A stretch of DNA of 64,000 nt from Mycolicibacterium sp. P1-5. GTDB taxonomy: Bacteria > Actinomycetota > Actinomycetes > Mycobacteriales > Mycobacteriaceae. Location of the stretch: positions 682,001 to 746,000 of the forward strand of contig NZ_NPKT01000001.1 of the NCBI RefSeq assembly GCF_008329565.1, in the 5' to 3' direction. Within the stretch, counting starts at the first letter, position 1. Every line of letters starts with the position of its first letter. This document shows, piece after piece, positions 29,238-38,118 of the stretch. Made by a program: the position numbers and the translations under genes. The notes below the pieces were generated by a model, which worked only from the letters and a program-made list of their open reading frames with translations, was not told the DNA's origin and did not search any database.

Positions 29238-29669
29238 ATGTTTGGCTCGCTGAAACGGTTCTGGGTGGCGGTGGTCGTCGTCATCGCTGTGGCCGCCGCC
29301 GTCGGCGTGGTCAGCCGGCTCCGGACATTCTTCGACTCCGACAAGCCCTACATCGCCACGGCGATGCCGGCCGATGCCATCAAACCCATCAACACCAAGC
29401 GCGTGACCTACGAGATCGTCGGACCGCCAGGCGCTTCGGGCCGAGTGAGCTACCTCGACGTCAACGGAAAGACGATGGAGGCGGGTTTCGCCGGGTTGCC
29501 CTGGTCAGTGACCGTCAGCACGAAAGATCCCGGGGTGCTGGCCAACGTGGTCGCCCAAGGTGACACCGATGCGCTGGGCTGCCGCATCCTGGTTGACGAC
29601 AAGCTCGTTGCCGAAGACTTCGCCGATGGCCGAAACGCCCAGGCCTTCTGTCTGGACAAAGCCGCATGA
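29238..29669 (+). CDS. MmpS family membrane protein
   Basis: A 143-residue periplasmic adaptor of an MmpL exporter. The ATG at 29238 has GAGGGAG nine bases upstream; an ATG at 29229 adds three residues but is too close to that site. One N-terminal membrane helix (FWVAVVVVIAVAAAVGVVS) is followed by the MmpS beta domain (VTYEIVGPPGASGRVSYLDVNG, GLPWSVTVSTKDP) and a C-terminal Cys pair (LGCRIL, AFCLD). The sequence is of the MmpS4/MmpS5 type. Its stop overlaps the mmpL start by 4 bp. Expression is probably under the divergent CsoR/CstR-type repressor. Confidence 0.92.
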   Translation: MFGSLKRFWVAVVVVIAVAAAVGVVSRLRTFFDSDKPYIATAMPADAIKPINTKRVTYEIVGPPGASGRVSYLDVNGKTMEAGFAGLPWSVTVSTKDPGVLANVVAQGDTDALGCRILVDDKLVAEDFADGRNAQAFCLDKAA

Positions 29670-32641
29670 GCGCACACGGCAACGACACCCGCACACGGAT
29701 CCCCCGCACCATCCGGACACTTGCGATCCCGATCATCCTCGTCTGGGTGGCATTCACGGCGGCTGTGAATCTTCTTGTCCCCCAGGTGGAAAAGGTCGGC
29801 ATGGCCAATGCCGTGTCGATGTCACCACAGGACGCTCCCGCGGTGATCGCCGCCAAGCGGATGGGACAGAAGTTCGGCGAGTCCACATCCGACAGCATCG
29901 CGATGGTGGTTCTGGTAGGCGACCAACCCTTAGGCGACGCGGCCCATCGCTACTACGAGACCCTCGTCGACAAGTTCAACGCCGATAAGAGACACGTGGA
30001 GCACGTCCAGAATTTCTGGGGTGACATGATCACCGCCGCGGGCGTGCAGAGCAGCGACGGCAAGGCCGCCTATGTCCAACTGAACCTGGCCGGGGACCAG
30101 GGCAGTACCGAGGGCAACCACTCGGTGGACGCAGTCCGCAAGATCATCGACGAAACACCGCCGCCCACCGGACTGCACGCCTACGTCACCGGACCCGCAC
30201 CGCTGACCACAGATTCACTCGAGGCCAGCGACCGCGGCATGATCAAGATGACCGTGGTCACGATGATCGTGATCACGATCATGCTGGCCCTGGTGTACCG
30301 ATCGGTCAGCACCGTGCTGCTCATTTTGGCCATCGTCGGCATCGAGATGGGTGCCGCCCGCGGTGCGGTCGCGGTGGTCGGCCACCTCGGCATCATGGAC
30401 TTCTCGACATTTTCGGTTCCACTGATGACGGCTCTGTCGATCGCCGCAGGCACCGACTACGCGATCTTCCTGATCGGCAGATACCACGAAGCCCGGCAGA
30501 GCGGCGAGGATCCGGAATCGGCCTACTACAGTGCATTCCACGGGGTCGGCCACGTCATCCTCGGCTCCGGTCTGACCATCGCGGGCGCCATGCTGACCCT
30601 GCGGCTGACTCGGCTGTCGTATTTCAACTCGCTGGCCTTCCCGTCAGCCATGGCCCTGATCTTCGTTGTCGCCGCCGCGCTGACTGTCGCTCCCGCGGTT
30701 CTGGTCGTGGGCAGCCGATTCGGTCTGCTTGATCCCAAGCGAATGATGAAAACAAAGGGGTGGCGAAGGGTCGGCACCGCGACAGTCCGCTGGCCCAAAC
30801 CGATTCTGGCTGCTGCCACCAGTATCGTGCTGCTCGGACTGCTGGCGATGATCGGCTACAAGACGAGCTATGACGACCGCCGTTATATCCCCGCCGACGT
30901 CCCGGCCAACGTCGGCTACACGGCGGCCGAAAAGCACTTCAGCACCGCCCGACTCAACCCTGACATCATGACCATCGAATCGGACCACGACATGCGCAAC
31001 CCTACCGACATGATCGTGCTCGACCGGATTGCCAAGGCGCTGTTCAGGATCAAAGGGATCGCGATGGTGCAAAGCATCACCCGCCCGCTGGGCTCCCCCA
31101 TTGCGCACAGCTCCATCCCGTACCAGATCAGCATGTCCTCCGTGCCGATCACCCAGAACCTGCAGTTTCTGAAGCAGCGGGTCGGTGACATCAGCACGAT
31201 GTCCGACGAGATGGCCACGATGATCGCCTCGATGACGCAGATGCAGGCGCTGATGGTGAAGTTCTCCGATGCGATGCACACCACCGTCGGGTCGGCGAAC
31301 GGCATGGTGGATTCAGCGCACCGCAGCGTCGCCGACATGAACACGATGAAGGCCACCCTCGACCAGATGCGCGATCACATCGCCGACTTCGATGACGAGG
31401 TTCGGCCGCTGCGCAACTACTTCTACTGGGATCCGAACTGTTTCAATATCCCAGCCTGCTGGGGGATCCGCTCGGCCTTTGATGCCATGGACGGTGTCAA
31501 CACGTTCAGCGACAACATGGCCTCGTTGCAGACCGACATGACCGCGATGGTCGATGGCATGGACAAGATGGTCAGCGGCATGGGCGACATCGACGCACTG
31601 GTGCCCCAGATGGTGCAGCAGTTCGGCCCGATTATCGCGACAGCCACCTCAATGCAGCACACACTGCAGACGATCCACGGCAGTTTCGGCGGACTCATTG
31701 AGCAGATGCAGCAGATGACCGACACAGCAACCGCGATGGGCGAGGCGTTCGACGCGTCCAAGAGCGACGACTACTTTTATCTGCCGCCCGAGGTGTTCGC
31801 CAACCCTGATTTCCAGAAGGGGCTCAAGCTGTTCCTGTCACCGGACGGTAAGGCGGCGCGTCTGGTCGTCACACACGACGTGAATCCAGCCTCCGAGGCG
31901 GGCATCTCAGTGGTCGACGATCAGCTGACGGCGGCGCACGAGGCGATCAAGGGCACCGCGCTGGCCGATGCGGATGTCTATCTGACCGGCACCGCGGCCA
32001 CGTACCGTGATGTCCAGGCGGGTGCGAAGTACGACACCATGATCGCCGCTTTCGCCGCTCTGACACTGATTTTCATCGTGATGCTGATCATCACACGTGC
32101 ACTGGTGGCGTCGATGGTGATCGTCGGCACCGTGGTGATCTCGCTGGGGGCCGCGTTCGGCCTGTCGGTGTTCATCTTCGAGCGGGTCGTGGGCATCGAA
32201 CTCAACTGGATCGTGCTGGCGTTCGCCGTGATCATCCTGATGGCCGTCGGCAGCGACTACAACCTGCTGTTGGTGTCGCGGTTCAAAGAGGAGATCGGGG
32301 CGGGTATCAACACCGGCATCATCCGGTCCATGGGGAGCACCGGCACCGTGGTGACCGCCGCCGGACTGGTGTTCGCCTTCACGATGGGCTCGATGATCTC
32401 CGGCGACCTGCTGAACGTCGGCCAGGGCGGGATGACGATCGGCATCGGTTTGTTGCTGGACACCTTGATCGTCCGGTCCTTGATGACGCCGTCGATCGCC
32501 GCCATTCTCGGGTCGTGGTTCTGGTGGCCGCTCCGAGTGCGTCAACGCCCGGCCTATAGCGAGCGGATGCGCTCGGTTCCACCCAGGCAGGACGACACGA
32601 TTTCGCCACGCGGGGAGGACGACGTGCTCGCCCCGGCCTAA
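29666..32641 (+). CDS. MmpL family RND transporter (MmpL4/5-like)
   Basis: A 991-residue inner-membrane RND exporter. Two MMPL repeats, each with one plus five membrane helices, carry proton-relay Asp-Tyr pairs in AAGTDYAIFLIGR and AVGSDYNLLLVSR. The second periplasmic loop (about residues 470-715) holds a long Met-rich coiled-coil (TMSDEMATMIASMTQMQAL) interrupted by YFYWDPNCFNIPACWGIRSAF, which is characteristic of the MmpL4/MmpL5 siderophore/drug-export group. Translationally coupled to mmpS (ATGA). The next gene is a siderophore-interacting protein, fitting an iron-related cargo, but regulator and cargo are not proven. The cassette is absent at this place in M. tuberculosis. Confidence 0.93.
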   Translation: MSAHGNDTRTRIPRTIRTLAIPIILVWVAFTAAVNLLVPQVEKVGMANAVSMSPQDAPAVIAAKRMGQKFGESTSDSIAMVVLVGDQPLGDAAHRYYETLVDKFNADKRHVEHVQNFWGDMITAAGVQSSDGKAAYVQLNLAGDQGSTEGNHSVDAVRKIIDETPPPTGLHAYVTGPAPLTTDSLEASDRGMIKMTVVTMIVITIMLALVYRSVSTVLLILAIVGIEMGAARGAVAVVGHLGIMDFSTFSVPLMTALSIAAGTDYAIFLIGRYHEARQSGEDPESAYYSAFHGVGHVILGSGLTIAGAMLTLRLTRLSYFNSLAFPSAMALIFVVAAALTVAPAVLVVGSRFGLLDPKRMMKTKGWRRVGTATVRWPKPILAAATSIVLLGLLAMIGYKTSYDDRRYIPADVPANVGYTAAEKHFSTARLNPDIMTIESDHDMRNPTDMIVLDRIAKALFRIKGIAMVQSITRPLGSPIAHSSIPYQISMSSVPITQNLQFLKQRVGDISTMSDEMATMIASMTQMQALMVKFSDAMHTTVGSANGMVDSAHRSVADMNTMKATLDQMRDHIADFDDEVRPLRNYFYWDPNCFNIPACWGIRSAFDAMDGVNTFSDNMASLQTDMTAMVDGMDKMVSGMGDIDALVPQMVQQFGPIIATATSMQHTLQTIHGSFGGLIEQMQQMTDTATAMGEAFDASKSDDYFYLPPEVFANPDFQKGLKLFLSPDGKAARLVVTHDVNPASEAGISVVDDQLTAAHEAIKGTALADADVYLTGTAATYRDVQAGAKYDTMIAAFAALTLIFIVMLIITRALVASMVIVGTVVISLGAAFGLSVFIFERVVGIELNWIVLAFAVIILMAVGSDYNLLLVSRFKEEIGAGINTGIIRSMGSTGTVVTAAGLVFAFTMGSMISGDLLNVGQGGMTIGIGLLLDTLIVRSLMTPSIAAILGSWFWWPLRVRQRPAYSERMRSVPPRQDDTISPRGEDDVLAPA

Positions 32642-33492
32642 CCCGCCGGGGCCTCGGCCTCGGCCTCGGCGAGTTCGCGCTTCCACTGCCGGAACGTCTC
32701 TTCGGTGCGCCCGCGCCGCCAATAGCCCGAGATCGACGCCCATTTGGCGTCGACGCCGCGCTCCTTGCGAATGTAGGGGCGCAAGTTGTGCATCACGGCT
32801 TGGGCTTCGCCGTGGATGAAGACCTGGACTTGGCCGGGCAGCCACAGGGTGGTGGTGACGGCCTCGATCAACGGGGCGTGGTCACCAGCCCGGTCATCGC
32901 CGACGAGGTCGGCGCGCCCACCGCGGTAGATCCAGTTGATCGCGACGGACTCCGGCCCGTTGAGCTCGACTTCGTCTTCTGGTCCGGCAACTTCGATGAA
33001 CGCTTTGCCAACAGCATTGGGCGGCAAGGCTTCCAGTGCCGCGCTGATCGCGGGAAGGGCCGCCTCGTCACCGGCGAACAGATGCCAGTCTGCGGCCGGG
33101 TCCGGCGAATACGCCCCGGCGGGACCCATCAGGTGGATGGTGTCGCCGGCCTTGGCGGCGGTCGCCCACGGCCCGGCCACCCCGTGCTCGCCGTGCACCA
33201 CGAAGTCGACAGTGATCTGGCGCGCGTCGGGGTCGAGGCGCCGCACCGTGTAGGTCCGGACGGTGGGTTGCTGCTCGGGCGGCAGTCCGTTGAAGCTGTC
33301 CAGCGTCAACGGGTGCGGCAGCGAGGCGACGTCGAGGTCGTCACGCACGAAGACGAACTTGACGTAGGAGTCGGTGAACTCAGCCGGTTTGAAGGTGTCG
33401 AACCCGGTGCCACCCAGCACGACGCGCACCATGTGCGGCGCCAGCTGCTCGGTGGCGACAACCTGAAATGTGTGTAGTGGTCTACCGGCCAC
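32638..33492 (-). CDS. viuB: Siderophore-interacting protein (ViuB/SIP family)
   Basis: A 284-residue cytosolic FAD-dependent ferric-siderophore reductase. The GTG at 33492 follows GGGAGG. The FAD-binding domain has LDSFNGLPPEQQPTVRTYTV with the RxYT-type motif and VVHGEHGVAGPWATAAKAGD. The NAD(P)H/SIP domain has WHLFAGDEAALPAISAALEA, VFIHGEAQAVMHNLRPYI and the C-terminal GYWRRGRTEETF. This is the Rv2895c position. It overlaps the mmpL end by 4 bp, convergently. A candidate -10 and an IdeR-like half-site lie upstream. Confidence 0.93.
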   Translation of the reverse strand: MAGRPLHTFQVVATEQLAPHMVRVVLGGTGFDTFKPAEFTDSYVKFVFVRDDLDVASLPHPLTLDSFNGLPPEQQPTVRTYTVRRLDPDARQITVDFVVHGEHGVAGPWATAAKAGDTIHLMGPAGAYSPDPAADWHLFAGDEAALPAISAALEALPPNAVGKAFIEVAGPEDEVELNGPESVAINWIYRGGRADLVGDDRAGDHAPLIEAVTTTLWLPGQVQVFIHGEAQAVMHNLRPYIRKERGVDAKWASISGYWRRGRTEETFRQWKRELAEAEAEAPAG

Positions 33493-33508
33493 ATCGCCTC
33501 CCGACGAG

Positions 33509-33535
33509 AATCGTTAGCCAACCTTTCCGACTATA
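33509..33535 (-). promoter_or_regulatory. Candidate viuB promoter with IdeR-like half-site
   Basis: On the minus strand TATAGT (33530-33535) is a good -10. Just downstream, AGGTTGGCTAAC (within 33509-33527) matches the core of the IdeR iron box with one base fewer in the centre. The opposite half is poor. Iron control is likely for a siderophore reductase but the site is degenerate. Confidence 0.35.
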
Positions 33536-33569
33536 CGTTTCGGGTTGACGTTTGAGCCGTCTACCTCGG

Positions 33570-34703
33570 TCATGCCAGCTTGCGCGCCAGCCGCCAGCAG
33601 CCGTCATCGCGGCAGACCAGCCCGGCGATCTCCAGCGTCGCCAGCGGGCCCAGCACCGCGATGGGTGCCAGACCGGAAGCAACCGCGATCTCGTCGGCGC
33701 TGCGCACACCACGGGCGGGCAGCGCCTCGTACACCTGCTTCTCGGCATCAGTGAGACCGTCGAGCGGCCCGGTGGGGTGCGGCTCCTCATCGGCGAATTC
33801 GCCTGCCCGGCCCACCAATTCGACGACTTCCTCGGCCCGCGCCACCAGTTCGGCACCCCCGCGCAGCAACACATGGCATCCCATCGATGACGCAGATGTC
33901 ACCGGCCCGGGCACCGCGCACACCACCCGGCCCAACGCCCGCGCCCACGCTGCCGTGTTCGCCGCCCCGCTACGTATTCCGGCCTCGACCACCACGGTGG
34001 CCGTGCCCAGCGCCGCGACCAGTCGGTTGCGGGTCAGGAATCGGTGCCGCGCCGGCCGCACACCCGGCGGGTACTCCGTGAGGAGCAATCCTGCATTGCT
34101 GATCCGGTGCAGCAGTGCCGAATGGCCGGCCGGATACAACACGTCGATGCCGCCGGCCAGCACCGCCACCGTCTGACCTTCGGCCGCGAGCGCCGCACGA
34201 TGCGCCACACCGTCGATGCCGTAGGCACCGCCGGAGACCACGGTCACCTCGTGTTCGGCCAGCCCCGCGGCGAGGTCGGCCGCAACATGCTCGCCGTAAC
34301 TCGAACACGCGCGAGTCCCGACGATCGCCGCAGATCGTTCGGCGACCTCGTCTAGCCGGGCCGGGCCGATCGCCCACAGCGCTATCGGCGGCCGGCCCTG
34401 CGGCCGCTCCCGCACGGCCGCTCCACCGAAGGCGGCGAAGGTCAGCGTCGGCCACTCGGCGCTGTCGGGTGTGATCAGCCGGCCGCCACGACGCTCCAGC
34501 AGATCGAGGTCCGCTTCGGCCGCATGAATGTCACGACGTGCAGCTGTACGTTCCCGTAGTGCATCGCTCACGTCGCCCCCAGCGACCCGATAGGAGGCTT
34601 CCACCGGACCGACCTCGCTGATCAGCGCGGCGATCTCGTCGCACGGGGGCTCGGCTACTCGAGACAGATACGCCCAGGCCAACTTCGTGACGTCATCGGT
34701 CAC
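33570..34703 (-). CDS. dprA: DNA-processing protein DprA/Smf
   Basis: A 377-residue protein that loads RecA on incoming single-stranded DNA in transformable bacteria. The GTG at 34703 overlaps the comM stop (GTGA), so translation is coupled. The order is an N-terminal SAM-like region, the Rossmann domain with VGTRACSSYGEHVAADLAAGLA and VVSGGAYGIDGVAHRAALAAEGQTVAVLAGG kept in the usual order, and GAANTAAWARALGRVVCAVPG. A C-terminal winged helix (LPARGVRSADEIAVASGLAP) ends the protein. Orthologue of Rv2896c, beside comM as in M. tuberculosis. Transformation in mycobacteria is not established. Confidence 0.94.
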   Translation of the reverse strand: MTDDVTKLAWAYLSRVAEPPCDEIAALISEVGPVEASYRVAGGDVSDALRERTAARRDIHAAEADLDLLERRGGRLITPDSAEWPTLTFAAFGGAAVRERPQGRPPIALWAIGPARLDEVAERSAAIVGTRACSSYGEHVAADLAAGLAEHEVTVVSGGAYGIDGVAHRAALAAEGQTVAVLAGGIDVLYPAGHSALLHRISNAGLLLTEYPPGVRPARHRFLTRNRLVAALGTATVVVEAGIRSGAANTAAWARALGRVVCAVPGPVTSASSMGCHVLLRGGAELVARAEEVVELVGRAGEFADEEPHPTGPLDGLTDAEKQVYEALPARGVRSADEIAVASGLAPIAVLGPLATLEIAGLVCRDDGCWRLARKLA

Positions 34704-36214
34704 GGTTTCGCTCCTCCCTGGCGGAAGCTCAACGCCACCGCCACGTCGTCGACACTGGGCATCGTTCGTCCGGCCAGATCCGCCAACGTCCATGCGACCC
34801 GCAGTGATCGATCGACGCCCCGAATGCTGAGCACGCCGCGTTCCAGGGCCATCTTCAACGGCGCCATCGCGGTACTGTCCAGCCGGAACTTTCGGCGCAA
34901 CACCGATCCCGTCACTTCAGCGTTGGTGGTGAAGCCGTACCGGCGCCAGCGATCGGCGGCAGCCCCCCGCGCCTGCGCCACCCGATCACGCACGGCCGCA
35001 GTGGTTTCCGCAGTGTCGGGCGTGAACGCACCTGCGCGGACCATATGCATCTCGACTCGCAGGTCCACCCGATCCATCAGCGGACCGGACAGCTTGCCTA
35101 GGTAGCGGCGTTTTTCCACCGACGTGCAGATGCAGTCTTTCGGATCGGTTTTGGCGCAGGCACATGGGTTGGCCGCCATCACGAGCTGGAACCGCGCCGG
35201 GTAGCACGCCACCCCGTCGCGGCGGGCAAGCCGAATCTCGCCGTCCTCTAACGGCGTCCGCAGGGACTCCAGGACGCTGACCCGAATTTCGGCACATTCG
35301 TCGAGGAAGAGCACGCCGCGATGCGCCCGACTGACCGCGCCGGGGCGAGCCAGTCCCGAACCTCCGCCGACAAGTGCCGCCACACTCGACGAGTGATGGG
35401 GTGCGATGAACGGCGGTCGGGTGATCAGCGGGGTGGTCTCGGACAGCATCCCGACGATCGAGTGGATCGCGGTCACCTCCAACGCCTCGCCTTCGGTCAG
35501 TTCGGGAAGCAGCCCCGGAAGCCGTTGTGCGATCATGGTTTTCCCAACACCGGGCGGGCCGGTAAGCATCAGATGGTGCGCACCTGCCGCGGCGACCTCG
35601 ACGGCGAACCGCGCATGCGTCTGGCCCACCACATCGGCCAGATCAGCGACTTGCTCGGGCTGCGGCGGAACAAGTGCGTCGACGCGATCCTGAAGTGCAC
35701 CCTTCCCCGTGAGCCAGCCCTGCAATTGCCCGAGCGTACGGGCTCCGAGGACCTCGATGCCGTCGACCAGACAGGCCTCGGCCAGATTCGCAATGGGTAC
35801 CACCACGGTGGGCCAGCCCTGTTTCTTGGCGGCGAGCACCGCAGGCAGCACGCCACGAACCGGCCGGATCCGCCCATCCAGTGCCAACTCCCCGAGCAAC
35901 ACCGTCTTCTCCAGCCGATCCCACGGCTTCTTGTGACTAGCCGACAGCACCGCGGCTGCGATCGCGATGTCGTAGAGCGAACCCGTCTTGGGCAAGGTGG
36001 CCGGGGACAGCGCCAACGTCAGCCGTGACTGCGGCCACTCGTTGCCGCAGTTGGTGATTGCCGCCCGCACGCGATCGCGGGACTCACGCAATGCGGCGTC
36101 GGGGAGCCCGACCAGGTACACCCCGGGCAGCCCTGAGCTGATGTCGGTCTCGATCTCGACGATCTCGCCGTCCAGACCGCGTACGGCGACCGAGAACGCG
36201 CGTCCCAACGCCAT
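34700..36214 (-). CDS. comM: ComM/YifB family AAA+ ATPase (Mg-chelatase-like)
   Basis: A 504-residue hexameric AAA+ helicase; in Gram-negatives ComM aids branch migration during transformation. The ATG at 36214 overlaps the yraN stop. Motifs: N-terminal lon-like domain (LPGVYLVGLPDAALRESRDRV), Walker A GPPGVGKT, Walker B RGVLFLDECAE, a CxC-type insert ANPCACAKTDPKDCIC, and the C-terminal chelatase-like domain RSLRVAWTLADLAGR. All ATPase residues look intact. Orthologue of Rv2897c. Confidence 0.94.
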   Translation of the reverse strand: MALGRAFSVAVRGLDGEIVEIETDISSGLPGVYLVGLPDAALRESRDRVRAAITNCGNEWPQSRLTLALSPATLPKTGSLYDIAIAAAVLSASHKKPWDRLEKTVLLGELALDGRIRPVRGVLPAVLAAKKQGWPTVVVPIANLAEACLVDGIEVLGARTLGQLQGWLTGKGALQDRVDALVPPQPEQVADLADVVGQTHARFAVEVAAAGAHHLMLTGPPGVGKTMIAQRLPGLLPELTEGEALEVTAIHSIVGMLSETTPLITRPPFIAPHHSSSVAALVGGGSGLARPGAVSRAHRGVLFLDECAEIRVSVLESLRTPLEDGEIRLARRDGVACYPARFQLVMAANPCACAKTDPKDCICTSVEKRRYLGKLSGPLMDRVDLRVEMHMVRAGAFTPDTAETTAAVRDRVAQARGAAADRWRRYGFTTNAEVTGSVLRRKFRLDSTAMAPLKMALERGVLSIRGVDRSLRVAWTLADLAGRTMPSVDDVAVALSFRQGGAKP

Positions 36215-36579
36215 CAGCCGACCCCACGCAGATGGCTGATTTCGGGTGTGCGCTGCCGGCCGATGCGCACGCCGATCACGTCGATGCGGACCGCCGCCCA
36301 CCTTTTCTCCTGCCCCGCCAGCCAGATCCCGGCCAACCGACGGATGCGTCGCACCTTTGCGGGGGTGACCGCGTACTCCAGCCCGCCGAACCCGTCACCG
36401 GTGCGCGTCTTCACCTCCACGAATACGACCGTGCCGCCTGGGGCCGCGGCGATGATGTCGAGTTCGCCGTAGCGGCAACGCCAATTGCGGGCCACGATCC
36501 GCAACCGCAGCGACTCGAGATGCTCGACCGCCAGCTGCTCCCCCAGCGCGCCGATTTGGTTACGGGTCAACATCGTCAT
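36214..36579 (-). CDS. YraN/UPF0102 endonuclease-like protein
   Basis: A small protein of the restriction-endonuclease-like fold. The core is GALGEQLAVEHLESLRLRIV, then NWRCRYGELDIIAAAPGG and VFVEVKTRTGDGFGG, which give the D...ExK pattern of the nuclease superfamily. Function is unproven. The ATG at 36579 (MTMLTRNQIG) gives 121 residues; a GTG at 36618 with a GGGAG sequence 12 bp upstream would give 134, so the start is uncertain. It overlaps comM by one base, and the yraN-comM-dprA order is that of Rv2898c-Rv2896c. fdhD and fdhF, found next door in M. tuberculosis, are missing here. Confidence 0.88.
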   Translation of the reverse strand: MTMLTRNQIGALGEQLAVEHLESLRLRIVARNWRCRYGELDIIAAAPGGTVVFVEVKTRTGDGFGGLEYAVTPAKVRRIRRLAGIWLAGQEKRWAAVRIDVIGVRIGRQRTPEISHLRGVG

Positions 36580-36755
36580 GTCAGCAGCGTCGGCCAAGCG
36601 GCCGACAGCCGCCGACACCGATCAGCCGATCTCCCGCAAAATCAGCCTGGTTATCCCCAGATTCGCGCTCATCCACAGCGCGGTCTCACGCCAGAAATGA
36701 ATCGGGCTCCCGTGCCGATGGCCGCCCGGTGGGTGGATCGCCTGAAAGCGGGCAG

Positions 36756-37715
36756 CTACCGCGGCGCCACCGTGTAGCCCAGGTCCTCGAGGATCGCGAG
36801 CTCGATTGGGCTCAACACCCGCACTTCCGCTCCGTCGCCGTCGTCGCCGGGATTCATCATCTTCTTGGTCTCACCCGTGAACACGTGGCCGTTCAGATGC
36901 GCCACGTTGCTGACATTCCACGGCGAGTCGGTGAGAAGGGGGACCGGTTTACCGTCATAGGCCGCCATTGCATGCGGACCGCCGAAGAAGAGCCCGCCGT
37001 CGCCGCCGGTCAAATTGGGTTCGAACGCGCTGTTCAAGGTGTAGTCGTCGTTGATCACCTTCGCCCCCTCGGCGTTCACGATGAAGCTGTCGAAGGTCGG
37101 GTGGTTCTTCCCCGGCGTCGAACCTTGGCCTTGAAGTGCGGTGTCGAAGCCGAGGGTATGCACCAACTCGTGCATGATCGTCGCCTTGAAGTCGTCCTTC
37201 CCTTCGGGACCGACGTCGTCGCCCAACGCCCAGTTGGCGTTCCAATTCACGTCGATATCGCCGTCCGGCAAGGCGGCGTTGGCGTCCTCGCCGGTGATCA
37301 GCTTCTGCTGAACCACCGTGCGGAAGTAGCCGGGTGACTCGTCGTCGACCCGATCGCTGGCAGCCTGCGCGAGGTGGCTGGGCTCGTTGTCGTCGGCGAC
37401 CTTGTAGGTGACGGTGACGGGTTTGGGAACCACGAGGTACGCGGCGACGGCGTTGGCGGCCTCATTCAGTGACGCCTTGGCCTCATCGGTCCAGTGCGCA
37501 TCGCCGTCCGGATAGATGAAATCGAAGGTGACGGCGTTCTCGCCACCCTCCTTGAGGTGGGCGGGCCTGTCCGGGCCAGACGCCGCGACACTTGGCGCCG
37601 CCGAACTTTCCGCGGGCGCCTGCTGCGCCTGCGGTTGAGTCGACGAGCACCCCGCCACGAAGACACCGACGGCAGCACTCACGACCCCGGCGCGCAGCCA
37701 AACCATTGCAGCCAT
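36756..37715 (-). CDS. Lipoprotein with metzincin-like zinc protease motif
   Basis: A 319-residue envelope protein. The signal peptide ends in lipobox VAGC with acylated C23, followed by a disordered Gln/Ala/Pro-rich linker. The protease-like domain has MHELVHTLGFDTAL, an HExxHxxG zinc-binding and catalytic motif, and a later MMNPGDDGDG that could be a Met-turn. The residue 10 positions after the first His is Asp and the 11th is Thr, so the third zinc ligand is not the standard HExxHxxGxxH. Family unknown; secreted proteolysis is plausible. It stands alone between yraN and the DUF2469 gene, where M. tuberculosis has fdhF/fdhD, so it looks accessory. Confidence 0.82.
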   Translation of the reverse strand: MAAMVWLRAGVVSAAVGVFVAGCSSTQPQAQQAPAESSAAPSVAASGPDRPAHLKEGGENAVTFDFIYPDGDAHWTDEAKASLNEAANAVAAYLVVPKPVTVTYKVADDNEPSHLAQAASDRVDDESPGYFRTVVQQKLITGEDANAALPDGDIDVNWNANWALGDDVGPEGKDDFKATIMHELVHTLGFDTALQGQGSTPGKNHPTFDSFIVNAEGAKVINDDYTLNSAFEPNLTGGDGGLFFGGPHAMAAYDGKPVPLLTDSPWNVSNVAHLNGHVFTGETKKMMNPGDDGDGAEVRVLSPIELAILEDLGYTVAPR

Positions 37716-37765
37716 ATCCCCCCTTGAATTACCGGGAGTTTATGCGCAATTGCCTTGCCGTACCC

Positions 37766-38071
37766 TTATTCGGGTAGCCGCAGCTCGGGTTTCTCGACCT
37801 CTTCGATGTTGACGTCCTTGAACGTGATCACCCGGACCTGCTTGACGAACCGGGCCGGGCGGTACATATCCCAAACCCAGGCATCGTTCAGGCGCAGCTC
37901 GAAGTACACCTCGCCGTCGGTGTTGCGGGGCACCAACTCCACGCTGTTGGCCAGGTAGAAGCGGCGCTCGGTTTCCACGACGTAGCTGAACTGCCCCACG
38001 ATGTCCTTGTATTCGCGGTACAGCGAGAGCTCCATCTCGGTCTCGTACTTTTCGAGATCTTCGGCACTCAT
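37766..38071 (-). CDS. DUF2469 protein (Rv2901c-like)
   Basis: A 101-residue soluble protein, conserved in actinobacteria, with MSAEDLEKYETEMELSLYRE, YVVETERRFYLANSVELVPR and WVWDMYRPARFVKQVRVIT. Highly conserved composition suggests a structural or RNA/ribosome-associated role, but function is unknown. It lies 47 bp after rnhB, as in M. tuberculosis, in the rplS-lepB-rnhB-DUF2469 run on the minus strand. Confidence 0.93.
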   Translation of the reverse strand: MSAEDLEKYETEMELSLYREYKDIVGQFSYVVETERRFYLANSVELVPRNTDGEVYFELRLNDAWVWDMYRPARFVKQVRVITFKDVNIEEVEKPELRLPE

Positions 38072-38118
38072 CGGTCAGCGGCCCTCTTGTCTTCGGTCGT
38101 GGTGCTATCCATCTTGAC

